DNA from: Maridesulfovibrio ferrireducens
Lineage (GTDB): Bacteria; Desulfobacterota; Desulfovibrionia; Desulfovibrionales; Desulfovibrionaceae
Direction: 5' to 3'
Assembly (NCBI RefSeq): GCF_900101105.1
Contig: NZ_FNGA01000004.1
Coordinates: 310,001-374,000, forward strand
DNA: 64,000 nt
Part shown: positions 34,363 to 43,073 of the stretch, piece after piece
Position numbering within the stretch: the stretch's first letter is position 1
How the letters are laid out: each line of letters begins with the position of its first letter
Notes under the pieces: generated by a model
Databases searched by the model: none
What the model was told of the DNA's origin: nothing
The model's input: only the letters and a program-made list of their open reading frames with translations
Program-made: the position numbers and the translations under genes

Positions 34363-34902
34363 TTAAGAACTAAGTGTTTTCTTCTTGGCTAGTTTTTCTT
34401 CCTCTAGTTTTTTTTCAAGCGTAGCCTTTTGTTCTGCAACGACTCTTTCATATCTTGCTTGGATCATTTTAGGATCTCTTAGTTTTATAATTTCAAATAT
34501 GGTATTAACACTGCCGCTACCTCCGGCTAACAGGAGGGCTGATAAAAAATAATCTAGATTAGCATTTAAGGTGTGTGCTTTAGTAAAGAGTAAATTAACG
34601 AGATCACCAACGAGGTGAAGGTTCGCAGTTTTACAGAATAAAAACGTCGTTACAACAATGATCGGAACTTTCCAGCCCTTGTCATGCATGTGGAGTAAAA
34701 ATATTTTCCAATTGAAAACTATGGAAAATGCAACTTCAATTACGGTCGCTAAGATAAATATATTAATCAGAAGATCAAAAACATCAGTATACTTTTCAGG
34801 ACTGTTTTGAACTCCGCCTGCAAGGGCGTATGAAGTCGAGGTTATAATAAGTAGAAATGTAAAGATTGTGGTTAAGCAAGATACTTTGTTATTTTTAAGC
34901 AT
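34363..34902 (-). CDS. Small multi-span membrane protein (holin-like)
   Basis: 179 residues. An N-terminal signal-like segment (LTTIFTFLLIITSTSYALAGG), then about three further membrane segments (VFDLLINIFILATVIEVAFSIVF, VPIIVVTTFLFCKTANLHLVGDLVNLLF, LDYFLSALLLAGGSGSVNTIFEII) and a charged helical tail (RVVAEQKATLEKKLEEEKLAKKK). The topology and SALLLAGGSGSVNTIF segment recall phage holins and related small pore proteins, but there is no firm family match. First gene of the four-gene operon, ribosome site AAAAGGAG. A pore-forming or export role for the leaderless hydrolase downstream is inference. Confidence 0.55.
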   Translation of the reverse strand: MLKNNKVSCLTTIFTFLLIITSTSYALAGGVQNSPEKYTDVFDLLINIFILATVIEVAFSIVFNWKIFLLHMHDKGWKVPIIVVTTFLFCKTANLHLVGDLVNLLFTKAHTLNANLDYFLSALLLAGGSGSVNTIFEIIKLRDPKMIQARYERVVAEQKATLEKKLEEEKLAKKKTLSS

Positions 34903-35193
34903 GTTACTCCTTTTGGCGGGTGTTCTTGAAATTTATGAGGCTTGGTTATTTGAACTATAACTAAGTTGAGGGGCATTTTGTCAATGTTTTTTCAAAATTT
35001 TATAAAGATATAAATTTTCGTTTTAACAGTTTGGCAATGAATAGGTTTATGAAGCAATTTGGTCTTTTTACGGATCTAGTCGAGACCTGTTTTAACCTTA
35101 TTATTCTAGATAATATGCGTGTTATGAGGTACATAAAACGTAATTAATAGAAGTTTCGTGCTTAATAGAATCTTTCACCTGAAGGACTTAACG

Positions 35194-36621
35194 ATGACTT
35201 TGGAATTATTAGCGTTTATAGCATTATTTTTCCATTTTTTAGGTTTTTTCAGCGCAATAAAAGCGATTATGGAATCCCGTACTCCGCAGGGTTCTGTTGC
35301 ATGGGCGCTTGGACTTGTCGCGATTCCTTATCTGGCTTTGCCTGCTTACTGGATATTCGGGCGGAATAAATTTCACGGGTTTGTTAAATTGCTGCGGGCC
35401 AATCATGCGCGCAGCAGTGATGCTGTCCAAGAATATACTCAGGTGCTCAGGGAGCGGAATTTGTTAATGTTTCCGGATCAAAGGATCGCATTGCCAATTG
35501 AGAAGATTGCAAAACTCCCATTTACGTCCGGCAATAATGTCGACCTTCTGATAGACGGCAGGCAAACTTTTGATTCAATTTTTGCCGGAATTGCGCGTGC
35601 TGAGAAATATATACTCGTGCAATTTTACATAGTTAAGGCTGACGGCTTGGGCAATGAACTTAAGGACAGATTAATCAGCAAAGCTCGCGAAGGTGTGGAG
35701 GTTTGTTTTCTTTATGATGAAATAGGCAGCCTCGGGCTTGCGGATGAATATTTGTCGGGGCTTAGTGCTGCGGGTGTTAAGGTTTATGCATTCAATACAA
35801 CCAAAGGGCGGGCCAATCGATTTCAATTGAATTTTAGAAATCACCGGAAAATTGTCGTTGTAGACGGTGTTGAAGCGTGGGTCGGCGGGCACAATGTCGG
35901 CGATGAGTATCTTGGCCAAAGTGCAGGGCTGCGACATTGGCGCGATACACATATTCGAATTGCCGGGCCTGCGGCTCAGTCTATTCAGGTTTCATTTTAC
36001 GAAGATTGGTATTGGGCAAGCAATGAATTGCTTGAACTGGAGTGGAATCCCGTAGCTGCTGAAGGTGGACGAAATGTGGGCGCGCTGGCGCTGCCCTCAG
36101 GGCCTGAGGATACTTTCGAGGCGTGCACGTTGTTTTTTATGGAATGTATTCAGAGCGCCAGAGAGCGGCTGTGGATAGTAAGTCCTTATTTTGTTCCTGA
36201 TGAACAGTTTATTACAGCATTACATCTGGCTGTTTTACGCGGTGTGGATGTGCGGATAATGATACCGCGAAAGACTGATAATTTTTTGGTGACATATACT
36301 CATTGGGCTTATGTCGATCAGTTGTTGCAGATCGGGGCGAAGGTTTATTGGTATGACAAAGGGTTTCTGCATCAGAAGGTTGTACTTGTTGATGAAGGGT
36401 ACGCAACAGTGGGTACGGCTAATTTTGATAACCGCTCATTCCGGCTCAATTTTGAGATTACTATGGTCATTGCCAATGAAGATTTTAATAGTGAAGTGGC
36501 CAGTATGCTTGAAAATGATTTCAGCAACAGTGTGCAGGTGACCGATGAAGATATAATAAAAAAAAGTTTTCTGTTCCACCTGTTTGTTAGAGTCGCGCAA
36601 CTGACGGCACCGATTCAGTGA
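35194..36621 (+). CDS. cls: Cardiolipin synthase (phospholipase D family)
   Basis: 475 residues from the ATG at 35194 with GAAGGA upstream; a GTG at 35158 would add 12 residues with no ribosome site. Two N-terminal membrane segments with the family motif ESRTPQGSVAWALGLVAIPYLALPAYWIFGRNKF precede two HKD motifs (HRKIVVVDGVEAWVGGHNVGDEY and HQKVVLVDEGYATVGTANFDNRS). It joins two phosphatidylglycerol molecules to form cardiolipin at the inner membrane. Intact catalytic residues. It stands alone, followed 117 bp later by a large unknown membrane protein on the same strand. Confidence 0.93.
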   Translation: MTLELLAFIALFFHFLGFFSAIKAIMESRTPQGSVAWALGLVAIPYLALPAYWIFGRNKFHGFVKLLRANHARSSDAVQEYTQVLRERNLLMFPDQRIALPIEKIAKLPFTSGNNVDLLIDGRQTFDSIFAGIARAEKYILVQFYIVKADGLGNELKDRLISKAREGVEVCFLYDEIGSLGLADEYLSGLSAAGVKVYAFNTTKGRANRFQLNFRNHRKIVVVDGVEAWVGGHNVGDEYLGQSAGLRHWRDTHIRIAGPAAQSIQVSFYEDWYWASNELLELEWNPVAAEGGRNVGALALPSGPEDTFEACTLFFMECIQSARERLWIVSPYFVPDEQFITALHLAVLRGVDVRIMIPRKTDNFLVTYTHWAYVDQLLQIGAKVYWYDKGFLHQKVVLVDEGYATVGTANFDNRSFRLNFEITMVIANEDFNSEVASMLENDFSNSVQVTDEDIIKKSFLFHLFVRVAQLTAPIQ

Positions 36622-36738
36622 AAGGTTTTTCTTTTATGTGAAAAAAAGAACTTAATTGTCTTGAGTCTTGTGAAAACCCTAGGTAGTGTCACAAAAAGGT
36701 ATATTTTAAGTTAAAATTCAATGTGCTTAGGGTGAATC

Positions 36739-39738
36739 ATGAAAATGTTTTTTGATAATCAAGATTATAAGCTCCTCGGGATAGTACGCGATATTCTTAA
36801 TCGTGATGTTGCGGTCGGCGAAGACCGTTATCTTCTTGCTCCTCATTTAAGTCCTCACGGTATCAGGGAACTTGTCGGATCTCGTGGTCTCAGGATTGCT
36901 TATTCGGTCGCGCATCTGCTCAGTTCGCTCGAAACTGAGGGAGTTTCCAGGCGTTTGTCCGCTTTGCGTTCCTTGCGTGACGAAGTTTTGGCAATGCCTA
37001 AAGGGGCGCTTCGCATGAATACTGCGCGCGTGCTTATTCAGATAATGAAGAAGTTGGTTCGCTCTGTTGACGATGAAGATTTATGTCTTGAACTGGCTCA
37101 CAATTTTCATGAAGCGGCAACTGGGAAGCCTCGGATTGTCCGCGAATTTCTTGACAGTTACTATCTGCTGGAAATGCCCGAAGAATGGAACCATATAGCC
37201 TTTGATCATCGCGTTCATGATGCAAACAGCAAAGGGCGTAAATCTCCGACTCATTTAATAATGGATGCTTGGATCAAGGGTATCAGAAGCCTGACGGTTG
37301 TTTATTATAATCATGTCGGAGTGGTTGAATCGCGTGAGCTTTACGAAGCGGCGCGAATTATGGATATCGAAGTTAAAGTCGGTATTGAGTATCAAATACG
37401 CTGGCAGAATCGCACAGCAGCGCTTATCTGGACATTGGACGGTTTTGATAACGGGCGTGATTTTGAGCGTTTTATTCAATCAAAAGTAGTTGTTAAATTT
37501 TTGTCAGAGGGGCTTGAAGTTTCGCGCTGGTTGCAGAAGCAGGTGGTCAGGTGTGTTAATAATTTTAATAAGCAGCAGCGTGTAGTTATTGAAGAAGATT
37601 TCGGGGTTACCTGTCCTGAAATATGTGAAGCTGAGTTTCTGGCATTTGTCGGAACCGGGCAGCCTTCGTTTTTACATCTGGGCCGCTATATTCTTGAAAT
37701 GCTCATGCCTGTGTTTAAAGAGCGGGTAAGTGGACTGAAAGCTCGGTATGAACTTGCGGACGAGGGTGGACGGACAGACATAAAAGCACTTGTTGAATCC
37801 ATAAATAAATTTGATATCGAGACTGTCATTGGGCGGTTCATCTGTTCAGATGTTGCGTGCTCAATTGATGGACGTTTCATTGGATGTGAAACTTCTGACC
37901 CGCCTGAACTTATGAATCTTTCACCGGAGCAGTTTGTAGCAAGAATTCGCACTATAGCCTCGCAGAAAAGGATAACTCTAGTTCCTGACGGTCTTACTAT
38001 CGCAGATATTATATGTATTTTATATAAGTGCGGCGGCATGGTCCGCTATATTGAAGAGCTGAATCTTAAACGTTTTTCACTAGGCACAGCTAAAATTGCG
38101 GAAGACGTTCATGCGTTGCGTCAAGCTCTTAATGATCGCAATCTGCTTGAGCTTAAAAATATAATTTCCCGGGCAATTCGCGGACTTGAAAATATGGGGG
38201 CCGTAGCCGATCAGGAAGTTCTTGAATGTCTGCATAATGTGCTTTCACATATGGGAACTTTCAGTGCCATGTATGGCGGAACAAGATTGCAGGCACGTAT
38301 AGGAAGCGGTTCGTCCGGTATTATTGCCAGTGCACGCGGTATGGGGTTGGTTGTTGCCGATACATTACCGGATAATGCTGCGAAAAAAGTTTTTACCAGT
38401 CTTGAGAAAGGTGAATGTCCGATTCCTGCTAAGGCTGAAGTCTGTCTTGATGTTGTTTTGACTCCGAAATCTTCAGACAGCAGGTTGTATAACAGGTCTA
38501 TGCGGTTTTTACGGACACTTCCGCTGATAAACAGGTTTGGATATGAAAAATCAGAGGACTGGCGTCTTACCCGCTTTACTGCATGTTCAAGAAATAAAAC
38601 AAATATAGCAATGCTCGGCGGACTCAGTGATGTTGGACATAAGTTTACATTGGACAGTGAGTCCGGAAGTAAAAAGTCCAGATCTTTCAGGTATATGAAT
38701 TCTTCTCTGAAAAACGGACTCAAGATTTTGTGCGGTTTTATACCCGCCTTTTTGACCTTTGCTTTGACAAAGGAGTGGTGGCTCCTGCGCTACTTCGGCG
38801 CATTTATCTGGTTCGGGATTACCGGCTGGCGTAATATTACTCAGGCAGTGCTTGGTGGAGGCGGATTTATACGGTCTCCACTTTCGCGCTGGAATGATCA
38901 TGTGAGCTGGAGCAGGATATCCGATTCTCTTTTGTTTACCGGATTCTCGGTGCCGTTGCTTGATTACTTTGTTAAAAGCCTGCTTCTCGATCAAGGATTC
39001 GGAGTCAACACACATACCAATCCGGTATTGCTTTATGCTGTCATGGGATTGGCAAACGGGTTGTATATTTTCAGCCATAACATGTTCAGAGGGCTTCCGC
39101 GCAGTGCTGCATTCTGGAATTTGTTGAGGTCCATAATCTCTGTGCCGCTTGCCGTCGTTCTTAGTGACGGAATCGGCCTTGTAATGGGAATAGCGGGTGT
39201 TGTGGCGGTAGATATGGTGCTTCAGACATGGGCTGCGGTTATATCTAAGCTGGCATCAGATATGGTTGCCGGAATTATTGAAGGTATGGCTGATCGCCAT
39301 GATAATATCCGCATGAGGCTATGGGACTACCAAAGAACGATCAAAAGTGTTTTTGACTGCTATACTCAGCTTGAAATGATGTTTCCTGAACGTAATGGAA
39401 GGGACATGTTGTATGAACCTGTAGAATTTATTTCGGAAATGAAAAGCACAGGTAGTGATCTTGAAAAAATCTTTATAATCAATGCGCTGGATTTGATGAG
39501 ATTCTGGATGTTTCAACCTCGCGCACGGACAGCTCTTAGAGTCCGTTTGAAGAAGATGACTAACGAGGAAAAGTCAATTTTTCTTGCATCGCAAAATGTC
39601 CTGCTTGCAGATAAAGAGATAAGCCGATTGCTTGTTGACGGGCTGATAGGAAAGAATTTCGGCAGGCCGTTGGCGTTTTATCTCGACCATGGAAAGAGTT
39701 ATCTTGAGGCTATGAAGAAAGAAGTTTCAACTGCGTAG
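36739..39738 (+). CDS. Large unknown protein, soluble N-terminal region plus membrane domain
   Basis: 999 residues. The first 640 residues are soluble; residues about 180-230 (THLIMDAWIKGIRSLTVVYY..SRELYEAARIMDIEVKVGIEY) resemble a PHP-type phosphoesterase segment, but metal ligands are not evident. A glycine-rich TRLQARIGSGSSGII segment lies near 515. Residues about 655-830 hold several membrane helices (ILCGFIPAFLTFALTKEWWLLRYFGAFIWFGITGW.. and LLRSIISVPLAVVLSDGIGLVMGIAGVVAVDMVLQ), and the last 170 are soluble again. No complete family is recognised. It is monocistronic and ends before a 12-bp hairpin at 39761. Confidence 0.7.
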   Translation: MKMFFDNQDYKLLGIVRDILNRDVAVGEDRYLLAPHLSPHGIRELVGSRGLRIAYSVAHLLSSLETEGVSRRLSALRSLRDEVLAMPKGALRMNTARVLIQIMKKLVRSVDDEDLCLELAHNFHEAATGKPRIVREFLDSYYLLEMPEEWNHIAFDHRVHDANSKGRKSPTHLIMDAWIKGIRSLTVVYYNHVGVVESRELYEAARIMDIEVKVGIEYQIRWQNRTAALIWTLDGFDNGRDFERFIQSKVVVKFLSEGLEVSRWLQKQVVRCVNNFNKQQRVVIEEDFGVTCPEICEAEFLAFVGTGQPSFLHLGRYILEMLMPVFKERVSGLKARYELADEGGRTDIKALVESINKFDIETVIGRFICSDVACSIDGRFIGCETSDPPELMNLSPEQFVARIRTIASQKRITLVPDGLTIADIICILYKCGGMVRYIEELNLKRFSLGTAKIAEDVHALRQALNDRNLLELKNIISRAIRGLENMGAVADQEVLECLHNVLSHMGTFSAMYGGTRLQARIGSGSSGIIASARGMGLVVADTLPDNAAKKVFTSLEKGECPIPAKAEVCLDVVLTPKSSDSRLYNRSMRFLRTLPLINRFGYEKSEDWRLTRFTACSRNKTNIAMLGGLSDVGHKFTLDSESGSKKSRSFRYMNSSLKNGLKILCGFIPAFLTFALTKEWWLLRYFGAFIWFGITGWRNITQAVLGGGGFIRSPLSRWNDHVSWSRISDSLLFTGFSVPLLDYFVKSLLLDQGFGVNTHTNPVLLYAVMGLANGLYIFSHNMFRGLPRSAAFWNLLRSIISVPLAVVLSDGIGLVMGIAGVVAVDMVLQTWAAVISKLASDMVAGIIEGMADRHDNIRMRLWDYQRTIKSVFDCYTQLEMMFPERNGRDMLYEPVEFISEMKSTGSDLEKIFIINALDLMRFWMFQPRARTALRVRLKKMTNEEKSIFLASQNVLLADKEISRLLVDGLIGKNFGRPLAFYLDHGKSYLEAMKKEVSTA

Positions 39739-39760
39739 CTTGAGGTGGTTAATTTTTATA

Positions 39761-39799
39761 CAGGTTAGAACCGCGGCTTCAACTCCGGGTTCTAACCTG
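39761..39799. terminator. Terminator-like hairpin
   Basis: 12-bp perfect stem CAGGTTAGAACC / GGTTCTAACCTG between two convergent genes. The T-run is weak on both sides. Confidence 0.55.
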
Positions 39800-39822
39800 A
39801 ATAGGCGCTATTAAGTTCCCTT

Positions 39823-40032
39823 TTATGCTTTGATGTTGGCAATTGCTCCCTTACCGGCGAAATGTGCGCCGAGAACACTTTTCTGGAAATCATAATCGCT
39901 GTTAGTTGATGAAGATGATTGACTGGAGTTCATGTAATCAAGTGTCTTAGTGACTACTTGTGCTCCGAACATTTGTTTCTCAGTTGCTGCCGAGATAGTA
40001 AATTGTCCTGAATTGATTGCTGATATGTCCAT
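39823..40032 (-). CDS. Small YjfB-like putative motility protein
   Basis: 69 residues from the ATG at 40032, preceded by AGGGGG; a GTG two codons earlier is possible. The N-terminus MDISAINSGQFTISAATEKQMFGAQVVTKTLDYMN resembles small YjfB-type proteins (MDIA..x..QVQ..v.x.vLKKaLD) that are annotated as putative motility proteins. A serine-rich linker (SSQSSSSTNSDYD) follows. Monocistronic. The role is unproven even in the family. Confidence 0.6.
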   Translation of the reverse strand: MDISAINSGQFTISAATEKQMFGAQVVTKTLDYMNSSQSSSSTNSDYDFQKSVLGAHFAGKGAIANIKA

Positions 40033-40117
40033 AAACACCCCCTGAAGATTAAGGGTACTAATTGCGCCTATCTGTTTTATCGGTAAAAGCGTAAATAACT
40101 TTAGGGTAGAAATATAA

Positions 40118-40152
40118 AAATCCTCAACTCAAAAGAATTGAGCTGAGGATTT
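40118..40152 (-). terminator. Terminator of the cvpA-mazG operon
   Basis: AAATCCTCA-A-CTCAA / TTGAG-C-TGAGGATTT; on the minus strand followed by TTTTATATT. Confidence 0.85.
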
Positions 40153-40186
40153 AATGTGATTTCTGTCAAAAAAAGAAGTTCTTTCG

Positions 40187-40954
40187 TTACTTAACCTGAT
40201 TCCAAAGTTCGTTTAGTTCAGAAAGTTCCATCTCGGAAACATCTTTATTCTGTTCTTTTGCCAGATCTTCCATTTTAGAAAATCTTCCTAAGAATTTATT
40301 ATTCGTTACATCCAGAGCGCTGTTGGCTTTAATGCCTTTTCTACGTCCAAGTTCTACCAGCGCGAACAGGTAGTCCCCGAATTCTTCTTCAGACTTTGCG
40401 CTATCACCCGATTCAAGGGCCTCATTCCATTCTTTCCATTCGCTTTCAAGCTGTTGTGTACATTGCTCGTCGGATTCAAATGTAAAGCCTGTGTGCGCGG
40501 CCTTGGAGTTGATGCGGTAAGATTTAAGAAGCGGTGGCAGCCCTTTGGGCAGTGAGTCAAAAAGTTTATTTGAATCGTCTTTTTCGCTACGTTTGATCTT
40601 TTCCCAGTTACGGAGCAATTCATCCTGATTATCAATTTTTGTTTCAGCAAAAACATGTGGGTGTCTTCTGATCATCTTGGCTGAGCTGGAATCAAGTGAA
40701 TCGGCAAGAGAGAAAGATCCTTTTTTCTCATATAATTCAGCTATGAACAGAAGAAGAAACATCACATCTCCCAGTTCTTCCATCGCTTCTTTTGAATCGT
40801 CTGCTCTTATAGCTTCTACTAGTTCAAACGCTTCCTCAATAACATAGTCACAAAGTGAACGTGGAGTTTGATCTTTGTCCCAAGGACAACCGTCAGGACC
40901 GAGCAGGGCGGAGATAACTCCCTGTAACTTTTCGAGAGATTTTGAATTACTCAT
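40187..40954 (-). CDS. mazG: Nucleoside triphosphate pyrophosphohydrolase MazG
   Basis: 255 residues with two MazG repeats. The first carries the full signature DGCPWDKDQTPRSLCDYVIEEAFELVEAI with EELGDVMFLLLF (EExxE12-28ExxD); the second half (WNEALESGDSAKSEEEFGDYLFALVELGR) retains the second EExxD set. It hydrolyses NTPs and dNTPs to monophosphates, a house-cleaning and starvation-response role. It starts one base after the cvpA stop and is co-transcribed with it. Confidence 0.94.
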   Translation of the reverse strand: MSNSKSLEKLQGVISALLGPDGCPWDKDQTPRSLCDYVIEEAFELVEAIRADDSKEAMEELGDVMFLLLFIAELYEKKGSFSLADSLDSSSAKMIRRHPHVFAETKIDNQDELLRNWEKIKRSEKDDSNKLFDSLPKGLPPLLKSYRINSKAAHTGFTFESDEQCTQQLESEWKEWNEALESGDSAKSEEEFGDYLFALVELGRRKGIKANSALDVTNNKFLGRFSKMEDLAKEQNKDVSEMELSELNELWNQVK

Positions 40955-40955
40955 T

Positions 40956-41516
40956 TTATATAATTTCTTTGATTTGATTAGTTAGTTGGGATTGTTCAGG
41001 GATCATAGATTTAATATCCAATGATTCCAAAATATTATCTGGAGCAAAACCTATTAAAAGGCTTGCGGCGGATATAACTTTAGGAGCTAGTTTTGATTTG
41101 GTGAGAAAATCAGAATTAGGGGTAAAACTATTAAGAATAATAATAAGTATTCCGCCGACTAACACAGCTTCAACTAATCCTAAAAGTCCGCCTAGAGCCT
41201 GATCTGCCCAGCCCAGCATTGTTATTGTGAGAATCTTTTTAATAACTATGCCGAGCAGTACTGAGACCAAAATGGTGACAGCAATTATTGAAAGGTAACT
41301 GAAAGCTTTGACTGTTCCCGGTCCATCGAAAAAATTTCCGAAATAAGGCATTAGTTCCTGATGATATCTTGCAGCCAGATAAAATCCTAAAATAAGCGAA
41401 AACACAGAAATTGCTTCCCTTACGATACCACGAAGAAGTCCTCTGAAAACTAATCCTGCGGCAATAACTATAAGAATAATATCTAGCGAATTTAGAGCTA
41501 ATCCTGCTGTATTCAT
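40956..41516 (-). CDS. cvpA: CvpA family membrane protein
   Basis: 186 residues, four membrane segments, with the family opening LNSLDIILIVIAAGLVFRGLLRGIVREAISVFSLILGFYLAARYH and GWADQALGGLLGLVEAVLVGGILIIIL. CvpA is an inner-membrane protein linked in E. coli to colicin V production and envelope stress; its biochemical role is unresolved. Operon with mazG, an arrangement common in deltaproteobacteria. Confidence 0.9.
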   Translation of the reverse strand: MNTAGLALNSLDIILIVIAAGLVFRGLLRGIVREAISVFSLILGFYLAARYHQELMPYFGNFFDGPGTVKAFSYLSIIAVTILVSVLLGIVIKKILTITMLGWADQALGGLLGLVEAVLVGGILIIILNSFTPNSDFLTKSKLAPKVISAASLLIGFAPDNILESLDIKSMIPEQSQLTNQIKEII

Positions 41517-41561
41517 TGCTATTCCGATGTTTAAGGTTGGTTCGCAGACTGACGGTAAAAG

Positions 41562-41602
41562 TATCCGTACAGCTTTAACCTGTAAATTATCAGATACGGA
41601 TA
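41562..41602. promoter_or_regulatory. Inverted repeat upstream of cvpA
   Basis: TATCCGTA (41562-41569) and TACGGATA (41595-41602), 25-bp spacer, 46 bp before the cvpA start. Could be an operator or hairpin; nothing further supports it. Confidence 0.35.
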
Positions 41603-41765
41603 TCAGACCGCGCCGGAAATGTGAATAAGGTGAATTAAGTAAGAAAGAATAAAAAATATTCCAATCAAGTTAAAAATGAGGTTGTGTCATTCGGCTAACT
41701 CGGTTAATTCTCATTTAATTTTGGGGAACATATTATTTATAGATGTTTTCTATTTGGAGGAGTGC

Positions 41766-42317
41766 ATGAATTTGATTGAGACGGAATTTCCCGGGCTTAT
41801 TATCCTTGAACCGAAGGTTTTTCGGGATGAGCGGGGATTCTTTCTGGAAAGTTTTAACAGACCTTTTTTTGCGAAAAACGGGCTGCCAGTAGATTTTGTT
41901 CAGGATAATCATGCGTATTCCAGTGGTATCGGAGTGTTACGGGGGCTGCATTTGCAACTGCCGCCACACGCACAGGCCAAACTTGTATGGGTTACAAGAG
42001 GGGCTGTCAGCGATGTAGTTGTGGATTTGCGGAAAGGTTCTCCAACTTATTTGAAGTCATTCAAGATTGAACTTTCGGCTGAAAATTTTCGCAGACTGTT
42101 TATTCCTAAAGGCTTCGCTCATGGTTATGAAACATTAACTGAAGAGAATGAGTTTATGTATAAAGTTGATGCCGGTTACGCTCCTGAGAGCGAGGCAGGT
42201 ATCCGCTGGAATGATTCTGATCTGGCGATTGAGTGGAAAGCTGAAAATCCGGTTCTTTCTGAGAAAGATAATAAACTTCCATCACTAGCTCAGTTTGAAT
42301 CACCATTTAAATTTTAG
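41766..42317 (+). CDS. rfbC: dTDP-4-dehydrorhamnose 3,5-epimerase
   Basis: 183 residues from the ATG at 41766 behind GGAGGAG; the open frame begins 30 codons earlier without a site. Family order: IETEFPGLIILEPKVFRDERGFFLESFN, QDNHAYSSGIGVLRGLHLQ (catalytic His), VDLRKGSPTY, FIPKGFAHGYETL and YKVDAGYAPESEAGIRWND. It converts dTDP-4-keto-6-deoxyglucose to the rhamno isomer for O-antigen or glycan synthesis. The other rfb genes are not in this window, so it is an orphan copy here. Confidence 0.93.
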   Translation: MNLIETEFPGLIILEPKVFRDERGFFLESFNRPFFAKNGLPVDFVQDNHAYSSGIGVLRGLHLQLPPHAQAKLVWVTRGAVSDVVVDLRKGSPTYLKSFKIELSAENFRRLFIPKGFAHGYETLTEENEFMYKVDAGYAPESEAGIRWNDSDLAIEWKAENPVLSEKDNKLPSLAQFESPFKF

Positions 42318-42508
42318 CTGAAATTTTATCATAAGGGCATTAATTGTCCACCGTATTCCTGTGTTGTGGATAGGGGTTTTTTCTGTGCCAGAGAACTTTG
42401 TGAAAAGTTTCATATTCTCTTGACATAGAAAGATTCTCTATTTTAGAAGATATGGCGTTAATTGGTTGTTTATGTTTCACAAAACTTAAGGAGTAGTGGG
42501 GCGAGGTT

Positions 42509-43060
42509 ATGGAGGAGAAAAGAGCATCGAAGCAGTGTGGAGGCGTTCTCCCTTTCTTCATCGGTGTCCTTGCGAGCCTGGTCATCGGTTGGTGGGTTTT
42601 TCCGCAGGTTATTTATAGCCAGAAAACTCAGCCTATTGATTTCAGTCACAAGGTCCACGTTGACGGTGAGGGAATGGACTGTGAGTCGTGTCACACGTTT
42701 ATGGAAGATGGTTCCTTTGCGGGGCTTCCTTCGAATGAGAAGTGTGCTGAATGTCACGAAGATCTTCTCGGTGAATCAAAAGCCGAAGAAACTTACGTGA
42801 ATGAGTACCTTGCGAAGGACGTCGAGGTTCCATGGCTGGTTTATCAGTATCAGCCTGATAACGTATACTTTTCGCACATGGCGCACAAAGGCTTCGAGTG
42901 TACTGATTGCCATCCCGATGTTGGCAATAGCGACACCCTGCCGACGTATTACGAAAACAGGATAAGCGGTTACAGCAAGCAGACCATGAAGATGTGGCAG
43001 TGTGAACGCTGTCATGCGGAAGTTGGTACCAGCAACGCATGTTACGTCTGCCATAAGTAA
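42509..43060 (+). CDS. qrcA: Qrc complex multihaem cytochrome c subunit
   Basis: 183 residues. An N-terminal membrane anchor (GVLPFFIGVLASLVIGWWVFPQVIYS) is followed by a periplasmic cytochrome with five CxxCH haem motifs that I can count (CESCH, CAECH, CTDCH, CERCH, CYVCH); the family is reported as hexahaem, so one haem may use a non-standard site. It accepts electrons from the periplasmic type I cytochrome c3 pool and passes them to the Qrc iron-sulfur subunit for menaquinone reduction. First gene of qrcABCD, which runs with gaps of 13 to 23 bp to 47177. The divergent spacer before it carries the operon promoter. Confidence 0.93.
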   Translation: MEEKRASKQCGGVLPFFIGVLASLVIGWWVFPQVIYSQKTQPIDFSHKVHVDGEGMDCESCHTFMEDGSFAGLPSNEKCAECHEDLLGESKAEETYVNEYLAKDVEVPWLVYQYQPDNVYFSHMAHKGFECTDCHPDVGNSDTLPTYYENRISGYSKQTMKMWQCERCHAEVGTSNACYVCHK

Positions 43061-43073
43061 GTGAGGGACTGCA

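Noticed and set aside
38211-39078. Minus-strand frames of 163-170 codons inside the 999-residue gene
   Set aside because: Composition looks like antisense of coding sequence; no start signals or motifs.
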